Counted from the stretch's first letter, positions 42,113 to 54,232 are shown. The stretch: DNA of 64,000 nt from an uncultured Mycoplasmataceae bacterium (GCA_947165235.1 CAMUZN010000001.1:62001-126000), one strand, 5' to 3'. The notes: a model not told the origin generated them from the letters alone. Translations and numbers: made by a program.

Positions 42113-43276
42113 TTATATGTGCTCCAACTTTAGCTCGTTTTCTTCTATAGTACTATCAATAGAATTTAACGATATATTTTTCCGAAAATGTTGAATTGCT
42201 AGCTCACAAGAATTAATATTTAATCCATTAAATGTTCGCGCTATTTTAAACACATATTTTTTATTTAATTTACCATTAGTTTTATAAAGACTAAAATCGA
42301 TAATTACATTGATTACTTCATCTTTTAGTGCATATTCTTTTTTTAAGATGCCAATAATTTTACGTTCAAAAATAGAAACATTTTTTTTAAAAATTGAATA
42401 TAAATATTGTTCAGAATTAAATAATTTATAGTCGCTGATTATTTTTTGTGAATCAAGATTAGAAATAGTAGAAGTAAATAAATTAAATGAACGATTAACA
42501 TCAGTAAAATTATGCTGATTTCTTTTTTTATCGAAATAACTTGGACTCATAACAATTTTATTTAAATTACAAATTAAAAATTTTGGATTGCATGAAAATA
42601 TATTCTTATCATTCACATTATCAAGGGAATTTATAATTACATTTTCAATTGCCGTTAATGTTAAAGGAAATTTTGAATATACATTTTCAATAATTGTTTT
42701 GCATTCATCGGATATAAAAATATTCTTTGTTGATACCATGAATAAATCTTTATAGATTTGATCAAAATCAATAATGTTAATTTTTTTCAAATCATTATCA
42801 CAAAAAACATTATCAAAAGATGCAGATATGTTCAATAAATTTTTATAGATCGTTGACGACGAATATTTATATTCGAGATATTGATAATTTTCAGTGCCTA
42901 TCTTGCTAATTAATAGTGCTTTATATTTTTTGTTTGAAACAAAATCAAAAAAATTCAATGGTGAATTAACAATAATTTGACATAAATTACTATTAGAATT
43001 GTGGTCAACAAAAATAAATGTATCGATCAATTTGACTGCTTCAAGTTTTTTCTTTGCTACAAATAATTGTTCGAGTGAACAATTAATTTGTCGACATGTT
43101 GATTGAAAATTAAATGACAAGTTCTGATTCTTTGATGAATAAAGGTTATTATTACATAATAAAATATAAAAACTTGTTGCAAGATTACCAATAATTGGTG
43201 CATATAAATCAATTAGAAAATTTGTACTCAATTTAAAATCATTACTATTATTAACACGATATAAAGTAAAACCCAT
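42113..43276 (-). CDS. dnaB: DnaB-like replication initiation/membrane attachment protein
   Basis: FLIDLYAPIIGNLATSFYILLCNN..., C-terminal LKKEYALKDEVINVIIDFSLYKTNGKLNKKYVFKIARTFNGLNINSCELAIQHF. Confidence 0.75.
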   Translation of the reverse strand: MGFTLYRVNNSNDFKLSTNFLIDLYAPIIGNLATSFYILLCNNNLYSSKNQNLSFNFQSTCRQINCSLEQLFVAKKKLEAVKLIDTFIFVDHNSNSNLCQIIVNSPLNFFDFVSNKKYKALLISKIGTENYQYLEYKYSSSTIYKNLLNISASFDNVFCDNDLKKINIIDFDQIYKDLFMVSTKNIFISDECKTIIENVYSKFPLTLTAIENVIINSLDNVNDKNIFSCNPKFLICNLNKIVMSPSYFDKKRNQHNFTDVNRSFNLFTSTISNLDSQKIISDYKLFNSEQYLYSIFKKNVSIFERKIIGILKKEYALKDEVINVIIDFSLYKTNGKLNKKYVFKIARTFNGLNINSCELAIQHFRKNISLNSIDSTIEENELKLEHI

Positions 43277-43546
43277 TTTTTAAAAGAAGTTTAAAAAATA
43301 ACTTTCGGAATATTTTTAATATAACTTTTTAAATAAAATTTGAGAAAAAAAAATATTTTTTTTAGCAACATCAAAATACCAACATAAAAATTAACATCTT
43401 TAAAAAATAAAAAATGTGGTATCAATCGACTTTTTTTAATATATTTTTACTTATCAACAAAAAATGTTAATAAGTTTTACACACATATAAAAAATATTTT
43501 TTATTTATTAATTTAAGTAATAAAATAAACATGAACATAGAATGAA

Positions 43547-44449
43547 ATGAACCTAAAAAATATTAAATATTGGTTTTATATTCATAATCCACTTGCAAGA
43601 CATAGTAAATTACTCAAAAATTACTTTTTTAGTGGTCTATTTTTGCAAGTTATCGTTATATTAATTTTGATACTACAATGGATAAATGAAATTAAAATTA
43701 ATGGAAATAATTTTGAAGAAATTTGATACTCTTCATTAACATATTACACCCATCAATGTAATATTTTATTTATTATTGTTTACTTTATTTATTTCTTTAA
43801 TCAAAAATTGAAATTTTTTAAAAAACGAAATTTATTATGTTGTATCGCCGCTTATGCAACAATAAATTTAATTATTTTTAACTCATGAATTATTTTTAAT
43901 ATCTTTAATGATGTAATTAAATATTCGCAATTAGATGTTTTAAACGGTAAAAGAACCATTAATATTTGTCAGTATATTTTCCTTTTTGAAATAAATCCTA
44001 TATTCATGATTAGTTTATTTATTATTGATGCTAAATTCAATGATTGCTCGAAACAAATATCAAAAAATAAAACTATTAAATCTTTCTTTTATTGATTGAT
44101 ATATCCTTTTTGTTACTTGATTTATGTATTGATTATCCCATTCCTAACATGTGGTGTAGAGTATCGTAATTTTTCTGTTTATGGTAATTTTACTAATTGT
44201 TGTCCTAATTGCTTTTATCAAAAAAATAAAAATGATCCTTCATCGAGTGAACTTGGCAAATATAGTAATATTATTAATGTTCTTATCCTTTTTTTTATTT
44301 GTATTATTATTATTTGTTTATTTTTATTTCTGGAAGTTAAATTTTATTCGAATGTAATGATTATTAAAGAAAAAAGCAAACAAAATAAACTTGAAGAAGA
44401 TATTACTAATTATCTTTGAAAAAATAAAAAAATTATAAAGAATAAGTAA
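43547..44449 (+). CDS. Integral membrane protein, unknown function
   Basis: MNLKNIKYWFYIHNPLARHSKLLKNYFFSGLFLQVIVILILILQW...; UGA=W joins about 300 codons. Confidence 0.7.
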
Positions 44450-44456
44450 TTTCAAC

Positions 44457-46148
44457 TTATTGATGCAGATCAAAAATTGTTGTTTGAACCAATGGTTTTT
44501 TATGCTTGTTTTTATAAATAAAATATGTTATTGTTTGTTCAACAATTTTTCGAATTCTTAAATTATCAATTGGCTTTTGACATTTAGTCATTTCGTCTTC
44601 AATATTATCACGAATTGAATATTCAATTTTGTGTAATAAATTTACATATGAATTAGCATAAAAACAACCACGAGTAATTAATTTAGGAATACCAATTATT
44701 TTATGTGTAATCCGATCAATTAGAATTGTTACATTGAAAATACCATCGGTTGACAAAATTTTTCTTGCTAACAAAACACGTGAATTATCAACATTTGTTT
44801 TATTGTCATCAATATAAACCTCATCTGTATTAACAAAAACATCTGTTGCTTGTATTTGATGGTTTAATAATTCAACAATTTGTCCATTTGCCACTTGAAT
44901 ATATTTTTCTTTTTCAAAACCTAAAATGGAAACATTATTTTTCATTGCTGCAAGCATCCGATATTCACCATGAATTGGAATAATATATTTTGGATTGATT
45001 AATTTAACCATTAATTCTAGCTCAATTTGTGATGCATGACCAGATGCATGTATTTTATTTTTTGTGGAATTGACATAAATTTTCATTCCTGATTTATATA
45101 AACGATTTAAAAGCTGTTCAACTTGATCAAAATTGCCAGGAATAGGATTTGAAGACATTAATAGTGTATCAGAAGGTTTTAAAACAATGTGAGGATAACG
45201 TCCGTTAGCCATCATATTTAATGCTGCATTTGGTTCGCCTTGAGACCCAGTTAAAATAATCAATAAATCACGATCAGCAATATTTTTAATATCAGTTGGC
45301 TCAACAAAATCTTGTTTAAACGTTTTAATCAAGTTTAACTGAATTGATGATTTAATGTTTGTTTCCATTGATTTACCAATAATGCAAATTCTTTTCTTAA
45401 GATTTTTTGCTATTTCAATAATATTTTCAATCCGTCTTAAATTGGAAGCGAATGTAGTAATTAAAACTCGACCCTTGGCATTTGTTAGTCTTTTTTTTAT
45501 CTCATTTACAATTAGATATTCCGATGTACTAAATCCTGTTGATTCAGCATTTGTTGTTTCGCATAATAGTAAATCAATACCTCGTTTTGAAATGTCACAT
45601 ATCTTATGAATATTTGTTTGTTCCATTTTATTAAAGAAATCAAAGCGAAAATCACCACATGTAACAATATTTCCATTTGGTGTTTGCAAACAAACCCCAT
45701 AACATAATGGGATTGAATGACAAACACGAAAAAAATCAATTATAAAATACCTAGTTTTAATAACAAGATCATCAGTTATTTCAATAAATTTTGGTTGTTT
45801 GATATCATTGTGCTCTTTTAATTTGTGTTTAATTATTAATAAAGATAAGGGACTAGCATAGACATTAGGAATGTTTATTGCTTTAAGCAAATATGGAATC
45901 CCCCCAATGTGATCTTCATGGGCATGAGTAATTATTAATCCCTTGATTTTGTTCTTATTTAATAATAAATAGTCAAATGAACAAATTATTGATGAAACAC
46001 CAGGTAATTTATTTTCGTCACAAAATTTGTTTCCGCAATCAATAATAAACAATTCGTCGTTGCATTCAACGACATACATGTTTTTGCCAATTTCCTCAAT
46101 TCCACCTAATGCTACTATTTTTGTTGGGATAGTGTTTTGAGATTGCAT
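44457..46148 (-). CDS. rnj: Ribonuclease J
   Basis: KIVALGGIEEIGKNMYVVECNDELFIIDCG...LIITHAHEDHIGGIPYLL...HASGHASQIELELMVKLINPKYIIPIHGEYRML. Confidence 0.96.
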   Translation of the reverse strand: MQSQNTIPTKIVALGGIEEIGKNMYVVECNDELFIIDCGNKFCDENKLPGVSSIICSFDYLLLNKNKIKGLIITHAHEDHIGGIPYLLKAINIPNVYASPLSLLIIKHKLKEHNDIKQPKFIEITDDLVIKTRYFIIDFFRVCHSIPLCYGVCLQTPNGNIVTCGDFRFDFFNKMEQTNIHKICDISKRGIDLLLCETTNAESTGFSTSEYLIVNEIKKRLTNAKGRVLITTFASNLRRIENIIEIAKNLKKRICIIGKSMETNIKSSIQLNLIKTFKQDFVEPTDIKNIADRDLLIILTGSQGEPNAALNMMANGRYPHIVLKPSDTLLMSSNPIPGNFDQVEQLLNRLYKSGMKIYVNSTKNKIHASGHASQIELELMVKLINPKYIIPIHGEYRMLAAMKNNVSILGFEKEKYIQVANGQIVELLNHQIQATDVFVNTDEVYIDDNKTNVDNSRVLLARKILSTDGIFNVTILIDRITHKIIGIPKLITRGCFYANSYVNLLHKIEYSIRDNIEDEMTKCQKPIDNLRIRKIVEQTITYFIYKNKHKKPLVQTTIFDLHQ

Positions 46149-46243
46149 AAAAAATTAAAACCTACTAATTTTATTACGTATTGAATTAAAAATGAGATTA
46201 TGAGTTAAATTACAAGTTTAAATCTGATATTGATTATTATACT

Positions 46244-46825
46244 TTAAATATCAATAGCTAGTTTTAAGTTTTTTTTGGGACAAGTAATTGCTAACCATAT
46301 TTTTGTTTTTTTAATATTTACGATCGTGATATTCTTTTGTTGCCTAAAACCAAATTCCGGTACATGATTCAAAGAAGTTTGCTTGAAAAAAGCTTCTTTT
46401 TTAATCCACAAAATTAGACAAGCTAAAGCTGAATATTTAAAATTTCTATCGTCGCCAATAATTCGATTTCAAATTTTTTTTTTAAATTTTTCTTTGTCAA
46501 ATAATTCCATATCAATACCTATTCGATGTGTCGATATGGCAATAGCAACATATTTATTACTATGCGTAATTGAAAAAAAATAATTTTTATACTTCCAAAA
46601 ACAATTATCGACTAATCTAAAATATTTTTGCTTTATAATGCGAATTTTAGATTCCTTTTGTAAAGCATAGTTTATTAATAACCAACTATAAATTCTTTGT
46701 TGTTTTGCGATATCATTGAAACATTTGCTTATTTGCAATAAACGATATTTATTAAATCAATCTATTTTATTTGGATAGTCGTATTTGATTTTATAGACAT
46801 AAACTTTTACGATCTTGTTTATCAT
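46244..46825 (-). CDS. 4'-phosphopantetheinyl transferase superfamily protein
   Basis: FFSITHSNKYVAIAISTHRIGIDMELFDKEKF...LILWIKKEAFFK: the IGIDME and W.KKEA.FK motifs. Confidence 0.85.
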
Positions 46826-46862
46826 TATTCAATTATAAAAAGATAAATAGGGAAAATATAAC

Positions 46863-47460
46863 ATGGAAGATTTTTTAGATTTGCGAATTATAAAAACAAG
46901 ACAAGCATTGATGAAAGCATGTTTTGAATTATTGCAGAAAAAAGTTTATAGCAAAACGAATATCAAAGTCAATGAAATTTGCCATAAGGCAAAAATAAAT
47001 TTAGTAACATTTTATCACCATTTCAATAATAAAAATGACTTGATCGAATTATTAATAAGGGAAAAATTAATCAATTGATTACCAATCCCAAAAAAATTTA
47101 AACCGAAATCGTTAGCAGGGTTAATCAATTATTTTATTCGTGTAATAATCGATTTTACTTATGAATTCTTTGATATTTTTAGCAATAGTTTGAAATTAGT
47201 AGCAAATAAAGGGAGGTAAAGGAACATATATTGATGTTTTTACAAGAATAATTAAACTATTAGTTTATCAAGAAGTTGATAAATTAAAACTTGATTGTAG
47301 TTATTTTCAAAAGCAATTAATTGCCTTGTGAATTAGTGGTGGATTAAATAATATCATTTTTACAATAACAACATCAAAAGTGTTAATTGATAAAGAAAAA
47401 TTACGTGAACATTTCATTTACATTAAAGAAATTATTTTAAAATATAAAAACGACACATAG
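46863..47460 (+). pseudogene. TetR/AcrR-family regulator with a +1 frameshift
   Basis: Frame 0: RIIKTRQALMKACFELLQKKVYSKTNIKVNEICHKAKINLVTFYHHFNNKNDLIELL...KLVANKGR*; continues in frame +1: GTYIDVFTRIIKLLVYQEVDKLKLD...ILKYKNDT*. Confidence 0.75.
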
Positions 47461-47482
47461 GTAAATATAACTAAAATTAAAA

Positions 47483-48406
47483 CTAATTAAAAATATTTTT
47501 TGATAAACATGGACTAATATCAACAATATGTAAATTTTTAATTTTTTTCGTATAGATTGAATTTATTGAATTAGAAATAAATAATTGATCAATTATTTTA
47601 TTTTTATAGGCTAAATTAAATTTTTCAACTGCATTTGCCGATAGAATACCATGAACACAACCAACAATAATTTTTTTGCATCCCATTTTTTTTAGTGTTT
47701 TACAAGCAGTAATAATTGTTCCACCAGTATCAATCATATCATCAATAATCAAGCAATTTTTGTTTTTAATATTTGCTCCTAAAATATCAACAATTTCTAC
47801 AACATTTGGTTTCGGTCTATTTTTGTTAATGATTAACATTGGAATTTTATAGGTTTCACTTAAACTTTTTATTCTTTTCACACTTCCATAATCGGGTGAA
47901 ACAATAACAAAATCTTTAAAATTGTTCTTTTTTTTAATTTCTTTTATCAAAAAATGAATCCCAGACACAATTTCATTAGGAATATTAAAAAAACCTTGTA
48001 TTTGATTAGAATGTGGATCAAGCAAATAAACATTATCGGCACCAGATTTCTCCAATAAATTTGTAACTAATTTAGCGGTAAGTGATTCGTTTTTCGAAAG
48101 TAAACGATCTTGTCGCGCATAACCATAATATGGACAAATAACTGTTATTAATTTAACGGAAGATCTTTTTAAAATATCAATTGTTATTAATAATTCCATT
48201 AAATTTTCATTAACAGGTGGGCATGTTGATTGTATAACATAAACATGCTTCCCACGAACTGATTCACAAATTTTTATAAATATTTCTCCATCTGCAAAAC
48301 GATTAATTAGAATTTTTGCTTTTGGGATTTTTGTTTGTTGGGAAATTAAATCAACTAATTTCGTACAACCTGATAAACCAATAATAATGCTGTTATTAGT
48401 AATCAT
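47483..48406 (-). CDS. prs: Ribose-phosphate pyrophosphokinase
   Basis: FADGEIFIKICESVRGKHVYVIQST...YYGYARQDRL...VIVSPDYGSVKR...LIIDDMIDTGGTIITACKTL. Confidence 0.97.
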   Translation of the reverse strand: MITNNSIIIGLSGCTKLVDLISQQTKIPKAKILINRFADGEIFIKICESVRGKHVYVIQSTCPPVNENLMELLITIDILKRSSVKLITVICPYYGYARQDRLLSKNESLTAKLVTNLLEKSGADNVYLLDPHSNQIQGFFNIPNEIVSGIHFLIKEIKKKNNFKDFVIVSPDYGSVKRIKSLSETYKIPMLIINKNRPKPNVVEIVDILGANIKNKNCLIIDDMIDTGGTIITACKTLKKMGCKKIIVGCVHGILSANAVEKFNLAYKNKIIDQLFISNSINSIYTKKIKNLHIVDISPCLSKNIFN

Positions 48407-48437
48407 GTTTTCTAAATTATATTAGTTAACATGCAGA

Positions 48438-49160
48438 CTAACTAAGAATTTTTTTAATTCAAATTGCAAATTTCTCATCAATAGGATATTTGCTATTAAA
48501 TGCATGCTCAATAAAATTAATAATATGATCAAAAAGTACTATAAAAGGATATTCAATTTTTTTGTAATCATTAAAAAAATATGTATATATTCGACTAATA
48601 ACTTGTTTGGCAATATTACTCTTTGCAACATCTTTATAAAAAATTATTTCCAAATCTGTTGCTAATTTGGAAAGGTCATCATAATTGTTCAAATTAAAAT
48701 TATTTTTTGGATTAATTTTAAACATTGATTTTGTTGCTGTATTTAAAAAGCTAAAGTCATAGTCGATGTTGTAATCTTTAAAAATTTTTAAAAAATTAAT
48801 TTTTAAAGTATTATCAAGTTTTGCATCCAAAAAAATATTTTGCAATTTCAAATAATCATTTGTTCCGAGTTTGTCTAAATATTTTTTAAATAATTCCTCC
48901 AATAATTCCAAATCATATTTTTTTGACAAAAATAAATCTATTAATTGATCTTTAGATAGTGAATTTATAAATAAATTTTCTTTTCGCTGTTTAATAAAAT
49001 TTGTCAAATTTTTGATATGAAGATTAATCAATAATTGTTGGTTAGATGAAAACAAATGGTTTCTAGACTCTTCCACTAATATACCCAATGCTTCATGATA
49101 TTTTTCTTCATCAATCATTTTTTTTATACGATTGATAATTAATGTGAAATCATTACTCAT
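48438..49160 (-). CDS. Conserved mollicute protein (DUF3196-like)
   Basis: MSNDFTLIINRIKKMIDEEKYHEALGILVEES...; terminal WIKKILS recovered through UGA. Confidence 0.6.
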
Positions 49161-49701
49161 TTTTAATAACAAATTTTCTAAAAAAATCTTCGTTATATCT
49201 AAAGAAAAATTTAGTTTTTTTTATTAAATTAATTAATTTATCTTTTGCATTAATTGTTTGGTTAATTAATTCCCGTGGGTAAAGCATAGTCATTGAATTT
49301 TTTTCAAATTCATTTTGATCGAGTTCTTTAACGATTAAAGAATGCTTTTTTTTATTAAAGATTAATCGTACATCCAAATCTAAATCAATATATTTTATTG
49401 CTTCGTCCTCAAAAATAAATGGTGAAGCAATATTAAAATAATAAATTATCTTGCATTTTTTAGGACAAAAAGTTATTATCAGATTGTACCACTCTTCTTT
49501 GAACATGATTCAAAAACTATCTTTGTTACCATTGGAATGGTAGAATTTTTTATTTTTTCCTTGACTAATAATTCGTGTTTTTTCCAAACTTAAAATAACA
49601 ATCTTTTCATCAACATAAATGATTTTTGGAAATTCAAATGTCCTATACAAACATCCATCATATTTATAGGCATGAATAGAAACTTTGTGGTTAATTTTCA
49701 T
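49153..49701 (-). CDS. DUF402-family protein
   Basis: HKVSIHAYKYDGCLYRTFEFPKIIYVDEKIVILSLE...YYFNIASPFIFEDEAIKYIDLDLDVRLIFNKK... Confidence 0.8.
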
Positions 49702-49793
49702 TTTCGATACTCGTAATTAAAGCTAATTTAATTGCTAAATACAGTTGGTTGAATAATCAAGTATTTATCTATTAGTGATTATAATTTATTATT

Positions 49794-49871
49794 GTTCACA
49801 TAGCTCAAATTGGATAGAGCGATAGCCTCCTAAGCTATAGGTTAATGGTTCAATTCCATTTGTGGACGCCA
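49794..49871 (+). tRNA. tRNA-Arg (anticodon CCT)
   Basis: GTTCACA...TGTGGAC acceptor, ATAGC-CTCCTAA-GCTAT anticodon arm, AATGG-TTCAATT-CCATT T arm, encoded CCA. Confidence 0.93.
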
Positions 49872-49879
49872 AATAGAAT

Positions 49880-51520
49880 TTATTGTAATTTTATATTTTC
49901 GTAAGAAAAAATAACATTGTCATATTTAGGTTTATCTTTTGTTCATGACAATAAAGTATTAATGATACCCAGTTGTCCAACAAACATCAAAATTGTCAAT
50001 GTTAATAGTCCTCATCATTTCGCAATTGCTGTATAACTCATCGAAACACCAACCGTTCCGAAAGCAGAAGTCGTTTCAAAAAATACATCAGTAAATCGAT
50101 ATTTTTTTTGAACATTTAGTAATGAATCAGAAGGTAATGACGATCAAAAAATTATTGTCCCAAAAAAAACTAAAACAATTGTAACTATTAGAAGTATGAA
50201 AGCTTCAATAGCCAAATTTTTATCAATTGTATTTTTAAAAAAAATAATTTCCTTTCTACCACACAACTTATTTCAAATTGTGATAAAAATAATCGCAATT
50301 GTTGTTACGCGAATTCCTCCTGCAGTTGATGATGGAGCACCACCAATTAACATTGAAATATTGTATATTCATTTGGATCATTCTGATAATGCACGACAGT
50401 CAATTGAATTCATTCCAAGACTACGACATTCAATAACATTGTATAAGATACAAAAACATTTATTGTACATGACATTTTTACCAAATTCAAAATTTTTACA
50501 TTCATAACCAATAATTGATTTTGGATCATTTTTTGCAAAAAATTCAAATAGGAAAGAAAATGTAAACCCAACAAGACCAATAAAAATATATGTAAACAAC
50601 GAAAGTTTTGTAAAGAGTGATAGCTTATACGACAAGCCTTTTCGTTTACAACGAATTTTTTCAATAAATTCAAAAATAATAAAATGGCCAAGACCGCCAA
50701 TAATTAATTCAATCATAATAAAAAGTTGCAAAATAGTTCCTAAATCATTGCGGTACGGAGAAAGTGATGATGTTGAAACAATATCAAATCCCGCATTATT
50801 TATTACTGAAACACTTGAAAAAATTCCAACCCATAAACTGTAACCATAATTATTGATAGTTTGTAATGGCTGAGAATAATCATTATAAGAAACAAATTTA
50901 CCATTAATTTCATCAATTCCTGTTTGTTGATATGCTGGAATAAAACAAAAACAAAAACTATAAATGAAGGCAAAAATAATTTGAACAATAAATAAAAAAG
51001 TGAAAGCGACAGAAATAATTTTAAATGAATCTGAAAGACGGTTACCACCTCGTTCAGATTGTAAAATTTGTAAGAGTCTAATATCTTTTTTTTCGGTTTT
51101 TTTAAAAAGTTTTTTAATTAAACTCCATATTCAAAATGATAAGGCAAATGTTCCCATTCCACCTATCTCAATAATGATAAGTAAAACAAATTGTCCAAAT
51201 CAATTAAGATATTTGAATATCACAACTGGTGTTAATCCAGTATTTGAAAAACCTGAACATGCAATAAACAAGGCTTGTAAAAAATTAAATTTTTCGTTTT
51301 TAAAACCGTCTAATTGAACACCATCTATTGTTTGTAAACTACAAGGACAACATAACAATATTGCACCAATAATGATGAGCAAAAAATATACCCTAAACAT
51401 TATTTTAGGGATTGTTGATCCAACGATAAATTTAACTAATTTCGAACCGATTTTTTTGAGTGAATCTAGAAAAGATCCACCTATTATATTGTCATTGGTT
51501 TTGCTGTCTTTTATAACCAT
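49880..51520 (-). CDS. TrkH/KtrB-family K+ (cation) transporter
   Basis: ALFIACSGFSNTGLTPV, VINNAGFDIVSTSSLSPYRND, APSSTAGGIRVTTIAIIF, TTSAFGTVGVSMSY (four P-loop repeats). Confidence 0.93.
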
Positions 51521-51556
51521 ATAAAAATGTTTTAATAATTATATTGTCTCAACGAT

Positions 51557-52063
51557 TTATTTCAGATACTTGACATTATGTGGTTCAAAAATCGACAAAT
51601 CTTTATACCTAATTTTAATAACAACTTGAAACAATATGATCGCGACACAATTAGATAAATTTAAACAACGAATATTTTTACTTATCGGAATCCTAATTGA
51701 TTTGTTAATGTTATTTTGTAAAATTTTTTTAGGTAAACCTTTTGTCTCACTACCGAAAATTAAGTAAATTTCTTGCTTGACGAGTGGTTTTTTTATTTTT
51801 GTTGGTAAATTTCTTCCATAACGTGTAATGTAATAAAGCAAACTTTTTTTTGGTAAAGATTTAATAAAATCATCGTAATCAATGTGTTCAATTAATTTGA
51901 CTTTTTTAAGATAATCGAGAGCGGTTCGTTTAAATTTACTATTTGACAAAATAAAACCATATGGTTTTATCATGTGTAAAATTGCATTAAAACCAACGCA
52001 CGTTCGAATGATATTACCTGCATTTTGTGGAATTTGTGGTTGATAAAGAACAATATGAATCAT
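51557..52063 (-). CDS. trmL: tRNA (cytidine(34)-2'-O)-methyltransferase, SPOUT class
   Basis: MIHIVLYQPQIPQNAGNIIRTCVGFNAILHMIKPYGF...IYLIFGSETKGLP...IPISKNIRCLNLSNCVAIILFQ. Confidence 0.93.
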   Translation of the reverse strand: MIHIVLYQPQIPQNAGNIIRTCVGFNAILHMIKPYGFILSNSKFKRTALDYLKKVKLIEHIDYDDFIKSLPKKSLLYYITRYGRNLPTKIKKPLVKQEIYLIFGSETKGLPKKILQNNINKSIRIPISKNIRCLNLSNCVAIILFQVVIKIRYKDLSIFEPHNVKYLK

Positions 52064-52164
52064 TGTGATAACATTATTAATTTTATAACATTAGATTATC
52101 TCATCACATATTAAAAATAATGGTAAAAATTATAAATATAATAGTTGTAATTACTTAAATATAA

Positions 52165-52689
52165 ATGGAAAAATTTAAATTATCAAAAACATATAAAAAT
52201 TTGTGATCAGCATTTATTGGAGAATCACAAGCAAGAAATAAATATACTTTTTTCGCAAGTATGGCACAAAAAGAAGGTCTATATAAAATTAGCAATATGT
52301 TTATTGAAATGGCTAATAACGAAAAAGAACATGCTAAAATATGATTTAATCTCATAAATAATGATAAAACTAAATCCACTTTAGAAAATTTACATGATGC
52401 AATAAAAAGTGAAAATTATGAATGAACTAAGATGTATAAACAATTTGCACTTGATGCAAAAAAAGATGGATACAAAAAAATTTCTTTACTTTTTTCAAAT
52501 ATCGCAAAAATTGAAGAATCTCATGAAAATCTACTTAAAGATCTTGTTAAGAAATTTAGTATTTATAAGAATAAAATAAGTAAAAGTAATAAATGGAAGT
52601 GCTGTAAATGTGGGTACCTAAAAAACAAGAGTAAACCTAATGTATGTGATGTGTGCGGTCATAAAAATACATTTAATAAATTTTATTAA
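52165..52689 (+). CDS. rbr: Rubrerythrin
   Basis: LWSAFIGESQARNKYTFFASMAQKEGLYKISNMFIEMANNEKEHAK...FSNIAKIEESHE...KWKCCKCGYLKNKSKPNVCDVCGH (rubredoxin-like CxxC...CxxC). Confidence 0.93.
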
Positions 52690-52715
52690 TCCATCACATA
52701 CTTGTTTAAGCATAT

Positions 52716-52751
52716 AAATAGAAACATATAACAATTATTTATTTCTATTTT
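52716..52751 (+). terminator. Hairpin between convergent genes (possible bidirectional terminator)
   Basis: AAATAGAAA...TTTCTATTTT inverted repeat between rubrerythrin and the DivIVA-like gene. Confidence 0.5.
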
Positions 52752-53085
52752 GTTGTTGCAATAAAATTGTTTTATATTTCTGTTCAAGTTTATCCATTCG
52801 TTTATTTAAATGTTTTTGTCCATAACCTTCCTTTTGATATTCACTAATCTCATTTTTTAAAATTGTATTTTGAGTAATAAGACCATTTTTTTGTTCAAGT
52901 AATTTACAATATTTTATCTTTCATGATTCAATTTCACTTTCAAGTGAGCATTTAATTTTTAGTAAATCATTAATGTATGCTATTGTTTTATCAAAAAAAT
53001 GATCCACATCAAGAGGATCATATCCAGAAAAAATGCTCTTCTTAAATTTTTTATCAAGTATTTCTTTTACAATTTTATTGTTCAC
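52735..53085 (-). CDS. DivIVA/GpsB-like coiled-coil protein (GTG start)
   Basis: VNNKIVKEILDKKFKKSIFSGYDPLDVDHFFDKTIAYINDLLKIKCSLESEIESWK...; 'F.GYDP.DVD.F.D' is DivIVA-like. Not in the ORF track. Confidence 0.7.
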
Positions 53086-54232
53086 TTCTACAAATTTTTT
53101 TTAAAATATCAACTTTATCTAATTTTTCTCATGGTAAATTGTTTTTACCAAAATGGCCAAAAACGGATGTTAAATGGTAAATCGGTTTTTTTAAACCTAA
53201 TGTTTTAACAATATTATATAAATCAAAATTAAATGTTTTTTTAACAGCATTGAAAATTTTTTCATTCGGAACAAAATTTGTCCCATAAGTTTCAATATGT
53301 AATGAAATTGGTTTTGCTAAACCAATACAAAAAGTCAACTGCACTTGTACTTTCTTAGCTAATTTTGCAGCAACAATATTTTTTGCAATATATCGTGCAA
53401 AATAAGCACCAGTGCGATCAACTTTTGTGTAATCTTTCCCGCTAAATGCTCCTCCACCATGATTGGCGATTGACCCATATGTGTCAACGATTATTTTTCG
53501 TCCAGTTAAACCAGTATCAGCAAATAAACCACCGTTAATAAAATTACCAGCATAATTGATATATTTTTTACATTTTGAAGAAAGATTGTATGATTTTAAA
53601 ATTGGATTAATAACGGTGTTTTCAAGTTCTTTTTTTATTATTGAATTTTTTTTATTTTTTTTGTGCTGAACAGAAAGTACAATTGAATAAATTTTGGGAA
53701 TATTTTTGTTGTCGTAATCAATTGAAACTAATGATTTCATATCATATAAATAACCAACTAATTTTTTGTTTTTTATTAAATTTGTTAATTTTAATAAAAT
53801 TTCATTACTTAAAACTAATGATAATGGTAAATATTGAGGTGTTTCGTCACATGCATAACCAAAGACAATTCCTTGATCACCAGCACCAATTATATTTTTA
53901 TTAAGATTAACTTTTTTAGCAATATCACTTGATTGAGCATTAATATCAAGTAAAATTCTAAAATCATTTTCCGAATATCCCAAAGGTTTCAAAACCTTCC
54001 AAGCACATTTAACAACATCAACATAAGCTTTTGTTGTAATTTCTCCAGCAATTGTGATCGTTTTACTACTAGCAAAAACTTCGCATGCTACACGTGAATT
54101 TTCATCTTGCTTCAAACACTCATCTAAAATTAAATCAGCAATTTGATCACAAATTTTATCAGGATGTCCTATTCCAACTGATTCGGAAGTTATTATATTT
54201 TTACAAAACATTTTTTGACTTACAATTGGCAA
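53075..54232 (-). CDS. metK: S-adenosylmethionine synthetase
   Basis: IITSESVGIGHPDKICDQIADLILD...GAGDQGIVFGYACDETPQYLPLSL...FINGGLFADTGLTGRKIIVDTYGSIANHGGGAFSGKDYTKVDRTGAYFAR. Confidence 0.97.

Noticed and set aside
50410-51048. Alternative-frame ORFs inside the TrkH gene
   Set aside because: Overlap a continuous TrkH reading frame carrying all four P-loop motifs.
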